Assembly: GCA_012656075.1 (NCBI GenBank)
Contig: JAAKBF010000010.1
Coordinates: 868,001 to 932,000 of the forward strand
Source: Phytophthora hibernalis
Taxonomy: Eukaryota > Oomycota > Peronosporomycetes > Peronosporales > Peronosporaceae
Direction of reading: 5' to 3'
Length of the DNA: 64,000 nt
Shown: piece by piece, positions 39,501 to 54,500 of the stretch
How the letters are laid out: each line of letters starts with the position of its first letter
Position numbering within the stretch: the stretch's first letter is position 1
Made by a program: the position numbers and the translations under genes
The notes under the pieces: model-generated
Seen by the model: the letters and a program-made list of their open reading frames with translations, nothing else
Told to the model about the DNA's origin: nothing
Database searches by the model: none

Positions 39501-42500
39501 CAACAACGCAGATTGGGGTCATTTCCGGCGAAGGACGGCTAAGCACGGCTAAGGACGGTTAAGGATTTCTACCAATCAGATGACGCTAAAAACTGGGGCA
39601 TCATGTATTCACACATTATCCGTACGATGGTACCACTTGATGTGGTATAAACAGGCACACTACAACTTCTTTGCCATATGCAACAACGCAGATTGGGGTC
39701 ATTTCCGGCGAAGGACGGCTAAGCACGGCTAAGGACGGTTAAGGATTTCTACCAATCAGATGACGCTAAAAACTGGGGGCATCATGTATTCACATTATCC
39801 GTACGATGGTACCACTTGATGTGGTATAAACAGGCACACTACAACTTCTTTGCCATATGCAACAACGCAGATTGGGGTCATTTCCGGCGAAGGACGGCTA
39901 AGCACGGCTAAGGACGGTTAAGGATTTCTACCAATCAGATGACGCTAAAAACTGGGGGCATCATGTATTCACACATTATCCGTACGATGGTACCACTTGA
40001 TGTGGTATAAACAGGCACACTACAACTTCTTTGCCATATGCAACAACGCAGATTGGGGTCATTTCCGGCGAAGGACGGCTAAGCACGGCTAAGGACGGTT
40101 AAGGATTTCTACCAATCAGATGACGCTAAAAACTGGGGCATCATGTATTCACACATTATCCGTACGATGGTACCACTTGATGTGGTATAAACAGGCACAC
40201 TACAACTTCTTTGCCATATGCAACAACGCAGATTGGGGTCATTTCCGGCGAAGGACGGCTAAGCACGGCTAAGGACGGTTAAGGATTTCTACCAATCAGA
40301 TGACGCTAAAAACTGGGGCATCATGTATTCACACATTATCCGTACGATGGTACCACTTGATGTGGTATAAACAGGCACACTACAACTTCTTTGCCATATG
40401 CAACAACGCAGATTGGGGTCATTTCCGGCGAAGGACGGCTAAGCACGGCTAAGGACGGTTAAGGATTTCTACCAATCAGATGACGCTAAAAACTGGGGCA
40501 TCATGTATTCACACATTATCCGTACGATGGTACCACTTGATGTGGTATAAACAGGCACACTACAACTTCTTTGCCATATGCAACAACGCAGATTGGGGTC
40601 ATTTCCGGCGAAGGACGGCTAAGCACGGCTAAGGACGGTTAAGGATTTCTACCAATCAGATGACGCTAAAAACTGGGGCATCATGTATTCACACATTATC
40701 CGTACGATGGTACCACTTGATGTGGTATAAACAGGCACACTACAACTTCTTTGCCATATGCAACAACGCAGATTGGGGTCATTTCCGGCGAAGGACGGCT
40801 AAGCACGGCTAAGGACGGTTAAGGATTTCTACCAATCAGATGACGCTAAAAACTGGGGGCATCATGTATTCACACATTATCCGTACGATGGTACCACTTG
40901 ATGTGGTATAAACAGGCACACTACAACTTCTTTGCCATATGCAACAACGCAGATTGGGGTCATTTCCGGCGAAGGACGGCTAAGCACGGCTAAGGACGGT
41001 TAAGGATTTCTACCAATCAGATGACGCTAAAAACTGGGGCATCATGTATTCACACATTATCCGTACGATGGTACCACTTGATGTGGTATAAACAGGCACA
41101 CTACAACTTCTTTGCCATATGCAACAACGCAGATTGGGGTCATTTCCGGCGAAGGACGGCTAAGCACGGCTAAGGACGGTTAAGGATTTCTACCAATCAG
41201 ATGACGCTAAAAACTGGGGGCATCATGTATTCACACATTATCCGTACGATGGTACCACTTGATGTGGTATAAACAGGCACACTACAACTTCTTTGCCATA
41301 TGCAACAACGCAGATTGGGGTCATTTCCGGCGAAGGACGGCTAAGCACGGCTAAGGACGGTTAAGGATTTCTACCAATCAGATGACGCTAAAAACTGGGG
41401 GCATCATGTATTCACACATTATCCGTACGATGGTACCACTTGATGTGGTATAAACAGGCACACTACAACTTCTTTGCCATATGCAACAACGCAGATTGGG
41501 GTCATTTCCGGCGAAGGACGGCTAAGCACGGCTAAGGACGGTTAAGGATTTCTACCAATCAGATGACGCTAAAAACTGGGGCATCATGTATTCACACATT
41601 ATCCGTACGATGGTACCACTTGATGTGGTATAAACAGGCACACTACAACTTCTTTGCCATATGCAACAACGCAGATTGGGGTCATTTCCGGCGAAGGACG
41701 GCTAAGCACGGCTAAGGACGGTTAAGGATTTCTACCAATCAGATGACGCTAAAAACTGGGGCATCATGTATTCACACATTATCCGTACGATGGTACCACT
41801 TGATGTGGTATAAACAGGCACACTACAACTTCTTTGCCATATGCAACAACGCAGATTGGGGTCATTTCCGGCGAAGGACGGCTAAGCACGGCTAAGGACG
41901 GTTAAGGATTTCTACCAATCAGATGACGCTAAAAACTGGGGCATCATGTATTCACACATTATCCGTACGATGGTACCACTTGATGTGGTATAAACAGGCA
42001 CACTACAACTTCTTTGCCATATGCAACAACGCAGATTGGGGTCATTTCCGGCGAAGGACGGCTAAGCACGGCTAAGGACGGTTAAGGATTTCTACCAATC
42101 AGATGACGCTAAAAACTGGGGGCATCATGTATTCACACATTATCCGTACGATGGTACCACTTGATGTGGTATAAACAGGCACACTACAACTTCTTTGCCA
42201 TATGCAACAACGCAGATTGGGGTCATTTCCGGCGAAGGACGGCTAAGCACGGCTAAGGACGGTTAAGGATTTCTACCAATCAGATGACGCTAAAAACTGG
42301 GGCATCATGTATTCACACATTATCCGTACGATGGTACCACTTGATGTGGTATAAACAGGCACACTACAACTTCTTTGCCATATGCAACAACGCAGATTGG
42401 GGTCATTTCCGGCGAAGGACGGCTAAGCACGGCTAAGGACGGTTAAGGATTTCTACCAATCAGATGACGCTAAAAACTGGGGCATCATGTATTCACACAT

Positions 42501-45500
42501 TATCCGTACGATGGTACCACTTGATGTGGTATAAACAGGCACACTACAACTTCTTTGCCATATGCAACAACGCAGATTGGGGTCATTTCCGGCGAAGGAC
42601 GGCTAAGCACGGCTAAGGACGGTTAAGGATTTCTACCAATCAGATGACGCTAAAAACTGGGGCATCATGTATTCACACATTATCCGTACGATGGTACCAC
42701 TTGATGTGGTATAAACAGGCACACTACAACTTCTTTGCCATATGCAACAACGCAGATTGGGGTCATTTCCGGCGAAGGACGGCTAAGCACGGCTAAGGAC
42801 GGTTAAGGATTTCTACCAATCAGATGACGCTAAAAACTGGGGCATCATGTCACACATTATCCGTACGATGGTACCACTTGATGTGGTATAAACAGGCACA
42901 CTACAACTTCTTTGCCATATGCAACAACGCAGATTGGGGTCATTTCCGGCGAAGGACGGCTAAGCACGGCTAAGGACGGTTAAGGATTTCTACCAATCAG
43001 ATGACGCTAAAAACTGGGGGCATCATGTATTCACACATTATCCGTACGATGGTACCACTTGATGTGGTATAAACAGGCACACTACAACTTCTTTGCCATA
43101 TGCAACAACGCAGATTGGGGTCATTTCCGGCGAAGGACGGCTAAGCACGGCTAAGGACGGTTAAGGATTTCTACCAATCAGATGACGCTAAAAACTGGGG
43201 GCATCATGTATTCACATTATCCGTACGATGGTACCACTTGATGTGGTATAAACAGGCACACTACAACTTCTTTGCCATATGCAACAACGCAGATTGGGGT
43301 CATTTCCGGCGAAGGACGGCTAAGCACGGCTAAGGACGGTTAAGGATTTCTACCAATCAGATGACGCTAAAAACTGGGGCATCATGTATTCACACATTAT
43401 CCGTACGATGGTACCACTTGATGTGGTATAAACAGGCACACTACAACTTCTTTGCCATATGCAACAACGCAGATTGGGGTCATTTCCGGCGAAGGACGGC
43501 TAAGCACGGCTAAGGACGGTTAAGGATTTCTACCAATCAGATGACGCTAAAAACTGGGGCATCATGTATTCACACATTATCCGTACGATGGTACCACTTG
43601 ATGTGGTATAAACAGGCACACTACAACTTCTTTGCCATATGCAACAACGCAGATTGGGGTCATTTCCGGCGAAGGACGGCTAAGCACGGCTAAGGACGGT
43701 TAAGGATTTCTACCAATCAGATGACGCTAAAAACTGGGGGCATCATGTATTCACACATTATCCGTACGATGGTACCACTTGATGTGGTATAAACAGGCAC
43801 ACTACAACTTCTTTGCCATATGCAACAACGCAGATTGGGGTCATTTCCGGCGAAGGACGGCTAAGCACGGCTAAGGACGGTTAAGGATTTCTACCAATCA
43901 GATGACGCTAAAAACTGGGGCATCATGTATTCACACATTATCCGTACGATGGTACCACTTGATGTGGTATAAACAGGCACACTACAACTTCTTTGCCATA
44001 TGCAACAACGCAGATTGGGGTCATTTCCGGCGAAGGACGGCTAAGCACGGCTAAGGACGGTTAAGGATTTCTACCAATCAGATGACGCTAAAAACTGGGG
44101 GCATCATGTATTCACATTATCCGTACGATGGTACCACTTGATGTGGTATAAACAGGCACACTACAACTTCTTTGCCATATGCAACAACGCAGATTGGGGT
44201 CATTTCCGGCGAAGGACGGCTAAGCACGGCTAAGGACGGTTAAGGATTTCTACCAATCAGATGACGCTAAAAACTGGGGCATCATGTATTCACACATTAT
44301 CCGTACGATGGTACCACTTGATGTGGTATAAACAGGCACACTACAACTTCTTTGCCATATGCAACAACGCAGATTGGGGTCATTTCCGGCGAAGGACGGC
44401 TAAGCACGGCTAAGGACGGTTAAGGATTTCTACCAATCAGATGACGCTAAAAACTGGGGCATCATGTATTCACACATTATCCGTACGATGGTACCACTTG
44501 ATGTGGTATAAACAGGCACACTACAACTTCTTTGCCATATGCAACAACGCAGATTGGGGTCATTTCCGGCGAAGGACGGCTAAGCACGGCTAAGGACGGT
44601 TAAGGATTTCTACCAATCAGATGACGCTAAAAACTGGGGGCATCATGTATTCACACATTATCCGTACGATGGTACCACTTGATGTGGTATAAACAGGCAC
44701 ACTACAACTTCTTTGCCATATGCAACAACGCAGATTGGGGTCATTTCCGGCGAAGGACGGCTAAGCACGGCTAAGGACGGTTAAGGATTTCTACCAATCA
44801 GATGACGCTAAAAACTGGGGCATCATGTCACACATTATCCGTACGATGGTACCACTTGATGTGGTATAAACAGGCACACTACAACTTCTTTGCCATATGC
44901 AACAACGCAGATTGGGGTCATTTCCGGCGAAGGACGGCTAAGCACGGCTAAGGACGGTTAAGGATTTCTACCAATCAGATGACGCTAAAAACTGGGGCAT
45001 CATGTATTCACACATTATCCGTACGATGGTACCACTTGATGTGGTATAAACAGGCACACTACAACTTCTTTGCCATATGCAACAACGCAGATTGGGGTCA
45101 TTTCCGGCGAAGGACGGCTAAGCACGGCTAAGGACGGTTAAGGATTTCTACCAATCAGATGACGCTAAAAACTGGGGCATCATGTCACACATTATCCGTA
45201 CGATGGTACCACTTGATGTGGTATAAACAGGCACACTACAACTTCTTTGCCATATGCAACAACGCAGATTGGGGTCATTTCCGGCGAAGGACGGCTAAGC
45301 ACGGCTAAGGACGGTTAAGGATTTCTACCAATCAGATGACGCTAAAAACTGGGGCATCATGTATTCACACATTATCCGTACGATGGTACCACTTGATGTG
45401 GTATAAACAGGCACACTACAACTTCTTTGCCATATGCAACAACGCAGATTGGGGTCATTTCCGGCGAAGGACGGCTAAGCACGGCTAAGGACGGTTAAGG

Positions 45501-48500
45501 ATTTCTACCAATCAGATGACGCTAAAAACTGGGGCATCATGTCACACATTATCCGTACGATGGTACCACTTGATGTGGTATAAACAGGCACACTACAACT
45601 TCTTTGCCATATGCAACAACGCAGATTGGGGTCATTTCCGGCGAAGGACGGCTAAGCACGGCTAAGGACGGTTAAGGATTTCTACCAATCAGATGACGCT
45701 AAAAACTGGGGGCATCATGTATTCACACATTATCCGTACGATGGTACCACTTGATGTGGTATAAACAGGCACACTACAACTTCTTTGCCATATGCAACAA
45801 CGCAGATTGGGGTCATTTCCGGCGAAGGACGGCTAAGCACGGCTAAGGACGGTTAAGGATTTCTACCAATCAGATGACGCTAAAAACTGGGGGCATCATG
45901 TCACACATTATCCGTACGATGGTACCACTTGATGTGGTATAAACAGGCACACTACAACTTCTTTGCCATATGCAACAACGCAGATTGGGGTCATTTCCGG
46001 CGAAGGACGGCTAAGCACGGCTAAGGACGGTTAAGGATTTCTACCAATCAGATGACGCTAAAAACTGGGGCATCATGTATTCACACATTATCCGTACGAT
46101 GGTACCACTTGATGTGGTATAAACAGGCACACTACAACTTCTTTGCCATATGCAACAACGCAGATTGGGGTCATTTCCGGCGAAGGACGGCTAAGCACGG
46201 CTAAGGACGGTTAAGGATTTCTACCAATCAGATGACGCTAAAAACTGGGGGCATCATGTCACACATTATCCGTACGATGGTACCACTTGATGTGGTATAA
46301 ACAGGCACACTACAACTTCTTTGCCATATGCAACAACGCAGATTGGGGTCATTTCCGGCGAAGGACGGCTAAGCACGGCTAAGGACGGTTAAGGATTTCT
46401 ACCAATCAGATGACGCTAAAAACTGGGGCATCATGTATTCACACATTATCCGTACGATGGTACCACTTGATGTGGTATAAACAGGCACACTACAACTTCT
46501 TTGCCATATGCAACAACGCAGATTGGGGTCATTTCCGGCGAAGGACGGCTAAGCACGGCTAAGGACGGTTAAGGATTTCTACCAATCAGATGACGCTAAA
46601 AACTGGGGCATCATGTATTCACACATTATCCGTACGATGGTACCACTTGATGTGGTATAAACAGGCACACTACAACTTCTTTGCCATATGCAACAACGCA
46701 GATTGGGGTCATTTCCGGCGAAGGACGGCTAAGCACGGCTAAGGACGGTTAAGGATTTCTACCAATCAGATGACGCTAAAAACTGGGGCATCATGTATTC
46801 ACATTATCCGTACGATGGTACCACTTGATGTGGTATAAACAGGCACACTACAACTTCTTTGCCATATGCAACAACGCAGATTGGGGTCATTTCCGGCGAA
46901 GGACGGCTAAGCACGGCTAAGGACGGTTAAGGATTTCTACCAATCAGATGACGCTAAAAACTGGGGCATCATGTATTCACACATTATCCGTACGATGGTA
47001 CCACTTGATGTGGTATAAACAGGCACACTACAACTTCTTTGCCATATGCAACAACGCAGATTGGGGTCATTTCCGGCGAAGGACGGCTAAGCACGGCTAA
47101 GGACGGTTAAGGATTTCTACCAATCAGATGACGCTAAAAACTGGGGCATCATGTATTCACACATTATCCGTACGATGGTACCACTTGATGTGGTATAAAC
47201 AGGCACACTACAACTTCTTTGCCATATGCAACAACGCAGATTGGGGTCATTTCCGGCGAAGGACGGCTAAGCACGGCTAAGGACGGTTAAGGATTTCTAC
47301 CAATCAGATGACGCTAAAAACTGGGGGCATCATGTATTCACATTATCCGTACGATGGTACCACTTGATGTGGTATAAACAGGCACACTACAACTTCTTTG
47401 CCATATGCAACAACGCAGATTGGGGTCATTTCCGGCGAAGGACGGCTAAGCACGGCTAAGGACGGTTAAGGATTTCTACCAATCAGATGACGCTAAAAAC
47501 TGGGGGCATCATGTATTCACACATTATCCGTACGATGGTACCACTTGATGTGGTATAAACAGGCACACTACAACTTCTTTGCCATATGCAACAACGCAGA
47601 TTGGGGTCATTTCCGGCGAAGGACGGCTAAGCACGGCTAAGGACGGTTAAGGATTTCTACCAATCAGATGACGCTAAAAACTGGGGGCATCATGTATTCA
47701 CACATTATCCGTACGATGGTACCACTTGATGTGGTATAAACAGGCACACTACAACTTCTTTGCCATATGCAACAACGCAGATTGGGGTCATTTCCGGCGA
47801 AGGACGGCTAAGCACGGCTAAGGACGGTTAAGGATTTCTACCAATCAGATGACGCTAAAAACTGGGGGCATCATGTATTCACACATTATCCGTACGATGG
47901 TACCACTTGATGTGGTATAAACAGGCACACTACAACTTCTTTGCCATATGCAACAACGCAGATTGGGGTCATTTCCGGCGAAGGACGGCTAAGCACGGCT
48001 AAGGACGGTTAAGGATTTCTACCAATCAGATGACGCTAAAAACTGGGGGCATCATGTCACACATTATCCGTACGATGGTACCACTTGATGTGGTATAAAC
48101 AGGCACACTACAACTTCTTTGCCATATGCAACAACGCAGATTGGGGTCATTTCCGGCGAAGGACGGCTAAGCACGGCTAAGGACGGTTAAGGATTTCTAC
48201 CAATCAGATGACGCTAAAAACTGGGGGCATCATGTATTCACACATTATCCGTACGATGGTACCACTTGATGTGGTATAAACAGGCACACTACAACTTCTT
48301 TGCCATATGCAACAACGCAGATTGGGGTCATTTCCGGCGAAGGACGGCTAAGCACGGCTAAGGACGGTTAAGGATTTCTACCAATCAGATGACGCTAAAA
48401 ACTGGGGGCATCATGTATTCACATTATCCGTACGATGGTACCACTTGATGTGGTATAAACAGGCACACTACAACTTCTTTGCCATATGCAACAACGCAGA

Positions 48501-51500
48501 TTGGGGTCATTTCCGGCGAAGGACGGCTAAGCACGGCTAAGGACGGTTAAGGATTTCTACCAATCAGATGACGCTAAAAACTGGGGGCATCATGTATTCA
48601 CACATTATCCGTACGATGGTACCACTTGATGTGGTATAAACAGGCACACTACAACTTCTTTGCCATATGCAACAACGCAGATTGGGGTCATTTCCGGCGA
48701 AGGACGGCTAAGCACGGCTAAGGACGGTTAAGGATTTCTACCAATCAGATGACGCTAAAAACTGGGGCATCATGTATTCACACATTATCCGTACGATGGT
48801 ACCACTTGATGTGGTATAAACAGGCACACTACAACTTCTTTGCCATATGCAACAACGCAGATTGGGGTCATTTCCGGCGAAGGACGGCTAAGCACGGCTA
48901 AGGACGGTTAAGGATTTCTACCAATCAGATGACGCTAAAAACTGGGGCATCATGTATTCACACATTATCCGTACGATGGTACCACTTGATGTGGTATAAA
49001 CAGGCACACTACAACTTCTTTGCCATATGCAACAACGCAGATTGGGGTCATTTCCGGCGAAGGACGGCTAAGCACGGCTAAGGACGGTTAAGGATTTCTA
49101 CCAATCAGATGACGCTAAAAACTGGGGCATCATGTCACACATTATCCGTACGATGGTACCACTTGATGTGGTATAAACAGGCACACTACAACTTCTTTGC
49201 CATATGCAACAACGCAGATTGGGGTCATTTCCGGCGAAGGACGGCTAAGCACGGCTAAGGACGGTTAAGGATTTCTACCAATCAGATGACGCTAAAAACT
49301 GGGGCATCATGTATTCACACATTATCCGTACGATGGTACCACTTGATGTGGTATAAACAGGCACACTACAACTTCTTTGCCATATGCAACAACGCAGATT
49401 GGGGTCATTTCCGGCGAAGGACGGCTAAGCACGGCTAAGGACGGTTAAGGATTTCTACCAATCAGATGACGCTAAAAACTGGGGCATCATGTATTCACAC
49501 ATTATCCGTACGATGGTACCACTTGATGTGGTATAAACAGGCACACTACAACTTCTTTGCCATATGCAACAACGCAGATTGGGGTCATTTCCGGCGAAGG
49601 ACGGCTAAGCACGGCTAAGGACGGTTAAGGATTTCTACCAATCAGATGACGCTAAAAACTGGGGCATCATGTATTCACACATTATCCGTACGATGGTACC
49701 ACTTGATGTGGTATAAACAGGCACACTACAACTTCTTTGCCATATGCAACAACGCAGATTGGGGTCATTTCCGGCGAAGGACGGCTAAGCACGGCTAAGG
49801 ACGGTTAAGGATTTCTACCAATCAGATGACGCTAAAAACTGGGGGCATCATGTCACACATTATCCGTACGATGGTACCACTTGATGTGGTATAAACAGGC
49901 ACACTACAACTTCTTTGCCATATGCAACAACGCAGATTGGGGTCATTTCCGGCGAAGGACGGCTAAGCACGGCTAAGGACGGTTAAGGATTCCTACCAAT
50001 CAGATGACGCTAAAAACTGGGGCATCATGTATTCACACATTATCCGTACGATGGTACCACTTGATGTGGTATAAACAGGCACACTACAACTTCTTTGCCA
50101 TATGCAACAACGCAGATTGGGGTCATTTCCGGCGAAGGACGGCTAAGCACGGCTAAGGACGGTTAAGGATTTCTACCAATCAGATGACGCTAAAAACTGG
50201 GGCATCATGTATTCACATTATCCGTACGATGGTACCACTTGATGTGGTATAAACAGGCACACTACAACTTCTTTGCCATATGCAACAACGCAGATTGGGG
50301 TCATTTCCGGCGAAGGACGGCTAAGCACGGCTAAGGACGGTTAAGGATTTCTACCAATCAGATGACGCTAAAAACTGGGGGCATCATGTATTCACACATT
50401 ATCCGTACGATGGTACCACTTGATGTGGTATAAACAGGCACACTACAACTTCTTTGCCATATGCAACAACGCAGATTGGGGTCATTTCCGGCGAAGGACG
50501 GCTAAGCACGGCTAAGGACGGTTAAGGATTTCTACCAATCAGATGACGCTAAAAACTGGGGCATCATGTATTCACACATTATCCGTACGATGGTACCACT
50601 TGATGTGGTATAAACAGGCACACTACAACTTCTTTGCCATATGCAACAACGCAGATTGGGGTCATTTCCGGCGAAGGACGGCTAAGCACGGCTAAGGACG
50701 GTTAAGGATTTCTACCAATCAGATGACGCTAAAAACTGGGGCATCATGTATTCACACATTATCCGTACGATGGTACCACTTGATGTGGTATAAACAGGCA
50801 CACTACAACTTCTTTGCCATATGCAACAACGCAGATTGGGGTCATTTCCGGCGAAGGACGGCTAAGCACGGCTAAGGACGGTTAAGGATTTCCCAATCAG
50901 ATGACGCTAAAAACTGGGGGCATCATGTCACACATTATCCGTACGATGGTACCACTTGATGTGGTATAAACAGGCACACTACAACTTCTTTGCCATATGC
51001 AACAACGCAGATTGGGGTCATTTCCGGCGAAGGACGGCTAAGCACGGCTAAGGACGGTTAAGGATTTCTACCAATCAGATGACGCTAAAAACTGGGGCAT
51101 CATGTATTCACACATTATCCGTACGATGGTACCACTTGATGTGGTATAAACAGGCACACTACAACTTCTTTGCCATATGCAACAACGCAGATTGGGGTCA
51201 TTTCCGGCGAAGGACGGCTAAGCACGGCTAAGGACGGTTAAGGATTCCTACCAATCAGATGACGCTAAAAACTGGGGCATCATGTATTCACACATTATCC
51301 GTACGATGGTACCACTTGATGTGGTATAAACAGGCACACTACAACTTCTTTGCCATATGCAACAACGCAGATTGGGGTCATTTCCGGCGAAGGACGGCTA
51401 AGCACGGCTAAGGACGGTTAAGGATTTCTACCAATCAGATGACGCTAAAAACTGGGGCATCATGTATTCACATTATCCGTACGATGGTACCACTTGATGT

Positions 51501-54500
51501 GGTATAAACAGGCACACTACAACTTCTTTGCCATATGCAACAACGCAGATTGGGGTCATTTCCGGCGAAGGACGGCTAAGCACGGCTAAGGACGGTTAAG
51601 GATTTCTACCAATCAGATGACGCTAAAAACTGGGGCATCATGTATTCACACATTATCCGTACGATGGTACCACTTGATGTGGTATAAACAGGCACACTAC
51701 AACTTCTTTGCCATATGCAACAACGCAGATTGGGGTCATTTCCGGCGAAGGACGGCTAAGCACGGCTAAGGACGGTTAAGGATTCCTACCAATCAGATGA
51801 CGCTAAAAACTGGGGCATCATGTATTCACACATTATCCGTACGATGGTACCACTTGATGTGGTATAAACAGGCACACTACAACTTCTTTGCCATATGCAA
51901 CAACGCAGATTGGGGTCATTTCCGGCGAAGGACGGCTAAGCACGGCTAAGGACGGTTAAGGATTTCTACCAATCAGATGACGCTAAAAACTGGGGCATCA
52001 TGTATTCACACATTATCCGTACGATGGTACCACTTGATGTGGTATAAACAGGCACACTACAACTTCTTTGCCATATGCAACAACGCAGATTGGGGTCATT
52101 TCCGGCGAAGGACGGCTAAGCACGGCTAAGGACGGTTAAGGATTTCTACCAATCAGATGACGCTAAAAACTGGGGCATCATGTATTCACACATTATCCGT
52201 ACGATGGTACCACTTGATGTGGTATAAACAGGCACACTACAACTTCTTTGCCATATGCAACAACGCAGATTGGGGTCATTTCCGGCGAAGGACGGCTAAG
52301 CACGGCTAAGGACGGTTAAGGATTTCTACCAATCAGATGACGCTAAAAACTGGGGCATCATGTATTCACACATTATCCGTACGATGGTACCACTTGATGT
52401 GGTATAAACAGGCACACTACAACTTCTTTGCCATATGCAACAACGCAGATTGGGGTCATTTCCGGCGAAGGACGGCTAAGCACGGCTAAGGACGGTTAAG
52501 GATTCCTACCAATCAGATGACGCTAAAAACTGGGGCATCATGTATTCACATTATCCGTACGATGGTACCACTTGATGTGGTATAAACAGGCACACTACAA
52601 CTTCTTTGCCATATGCAACAACGCAGATTGGGGTCATTTCCGGCGAAGGACGGCTAAGCACGGCTAAGGACGGTTAAGGATTTCTACCAATCAGATGACG
52701 CTAAAAACTGGGGGCATCATGTATTCACACATTATCCGTACGATGGTACCACTTGATGTGGTATAAACAGGCACACTACAACTTCTTTGCCATATGCAAC
52801 AACGCAGATTGGGGTCATTTCCGGCGAAGGACGGCTAAGCACGGCTAAGGACGGTTAAGGATTTCTACCAATCAGATGACGCTAAAAACTGGGGGCATCA
52901 TGTATTCACACATTATCCGTACGATGGTACCACTTGATGTGGTATAAACAGGCACACTACAACTTCTTTGCCATATGCAACAACGCAGATTGGGGTCATT
53001 TCCGGCGAAGGACGGCTAAGCACGGCTAAGGACGGTTAAGGATTTCTACCAATCAGATGACGCTAAAAACTGGGGCATCATGTATTCACACATTATCCGT
53101 ACGATGGTACCACTTGATGTGGTATAAACAGGCACACTACAACTTCTTTGCCATATGCAACAACGCAGATTGGGGTCATTTCCGGCGAAGGACGGCTAAG
53201 CACGGCTAAGGACGGTTAAGGATTCCTACCAATCAGATGACGCTAAAAACTGGGGCATCATGTATTCACACATTATCCGTACGATGGTACCACTTGATGT
53301 GGTATAAACAGGCACACTACAACTTCTTTGCCATATGCAACAACGCAGATTGGGGTCATTTCCGGCGAAGGACGGCTAAGCACGGCTAAGGACGGTTAAG
53401 GATTTCTACCAATCAGATGACGCTAAAAACTGGGGCATCATGTATTCACACATTATCCGTACGATGGTACCACTTGATGTGGTATAAACAGGCACACTAC
53501 AACTTCTTTGCCATATGCAACAACGCAGATTGGGGTCATTTCCGGCGAAGGACGGCTAAGCACGGCTAAGGACGGTTAAGGATTTCTACCAATCAGATGA
53601 CGCTAAAAACTGGGGGCATCATGTATTCACATTACCCGTACGATGGTACCACTTGATGTGGTATAAACAGGCACACTACAACTTCTTTGCCATATGCAAC
53701 AACGCAGATTGGGGTCATTTCCGGCGAAGGACGGCTAAGCACGGCTAAGGACGGTTAAGGATTTCTACCAATCAGATGACGCTAAAAACTGGGGCATCAT
53801 GTATTCACACATTATCCGTACGATGGTACCACTTGATGTGGTATAAACAGGCACACTACAACTTCTTTGCCATATGCAACAACGCAGATTGGGGTCATTT
53901 CCGGCGAAGGACGGCTAAGCACGGCTAAGGACGGTTAAGGATTTCTACCAATCAGATGACGCTAAAAACTGGGGGCATCATGTATTCACACATTATCCGT
54001 ACGATGGTACCACTTGATGTGGTATAAACAGGCACACTACAACTTCTTTGCCATATGCAACAACGCAGATTGGGGTCATTTCCGGCGAAGGACGGCTAAG
54101 CACGGCTAAGGACGGTTAAGGATTTCTACCAATCAGATGACGCTAAAAACTGGGGCATCATGTATTCACATTATCCGTACGATGGTACCACTTGATGTGG
54201 TATAAACAGGCACACTACAACTTCTTTGCCATATGCAACAACGCAGATTGGGGTCATTTCCGGCGAAGGACGGCTAAGCACGGCTAAGGACGGTTAAGGA
54301 TTCCTACCAATCAGATGACGCTAAAAACTGGGGGCATCATGTCACACATTATCCGTACGATGGTACCACTTGATGTGGTATAAACAGGCACACTACAACT
54401 TCTTTGCCATATGCAACAACGCAGATTGGGGTCATTTCCGGCGAAGGACGGCTAAGCACGGCTAAGGACGGTTAAGGATTTCTACCAATCAGATGACGCT

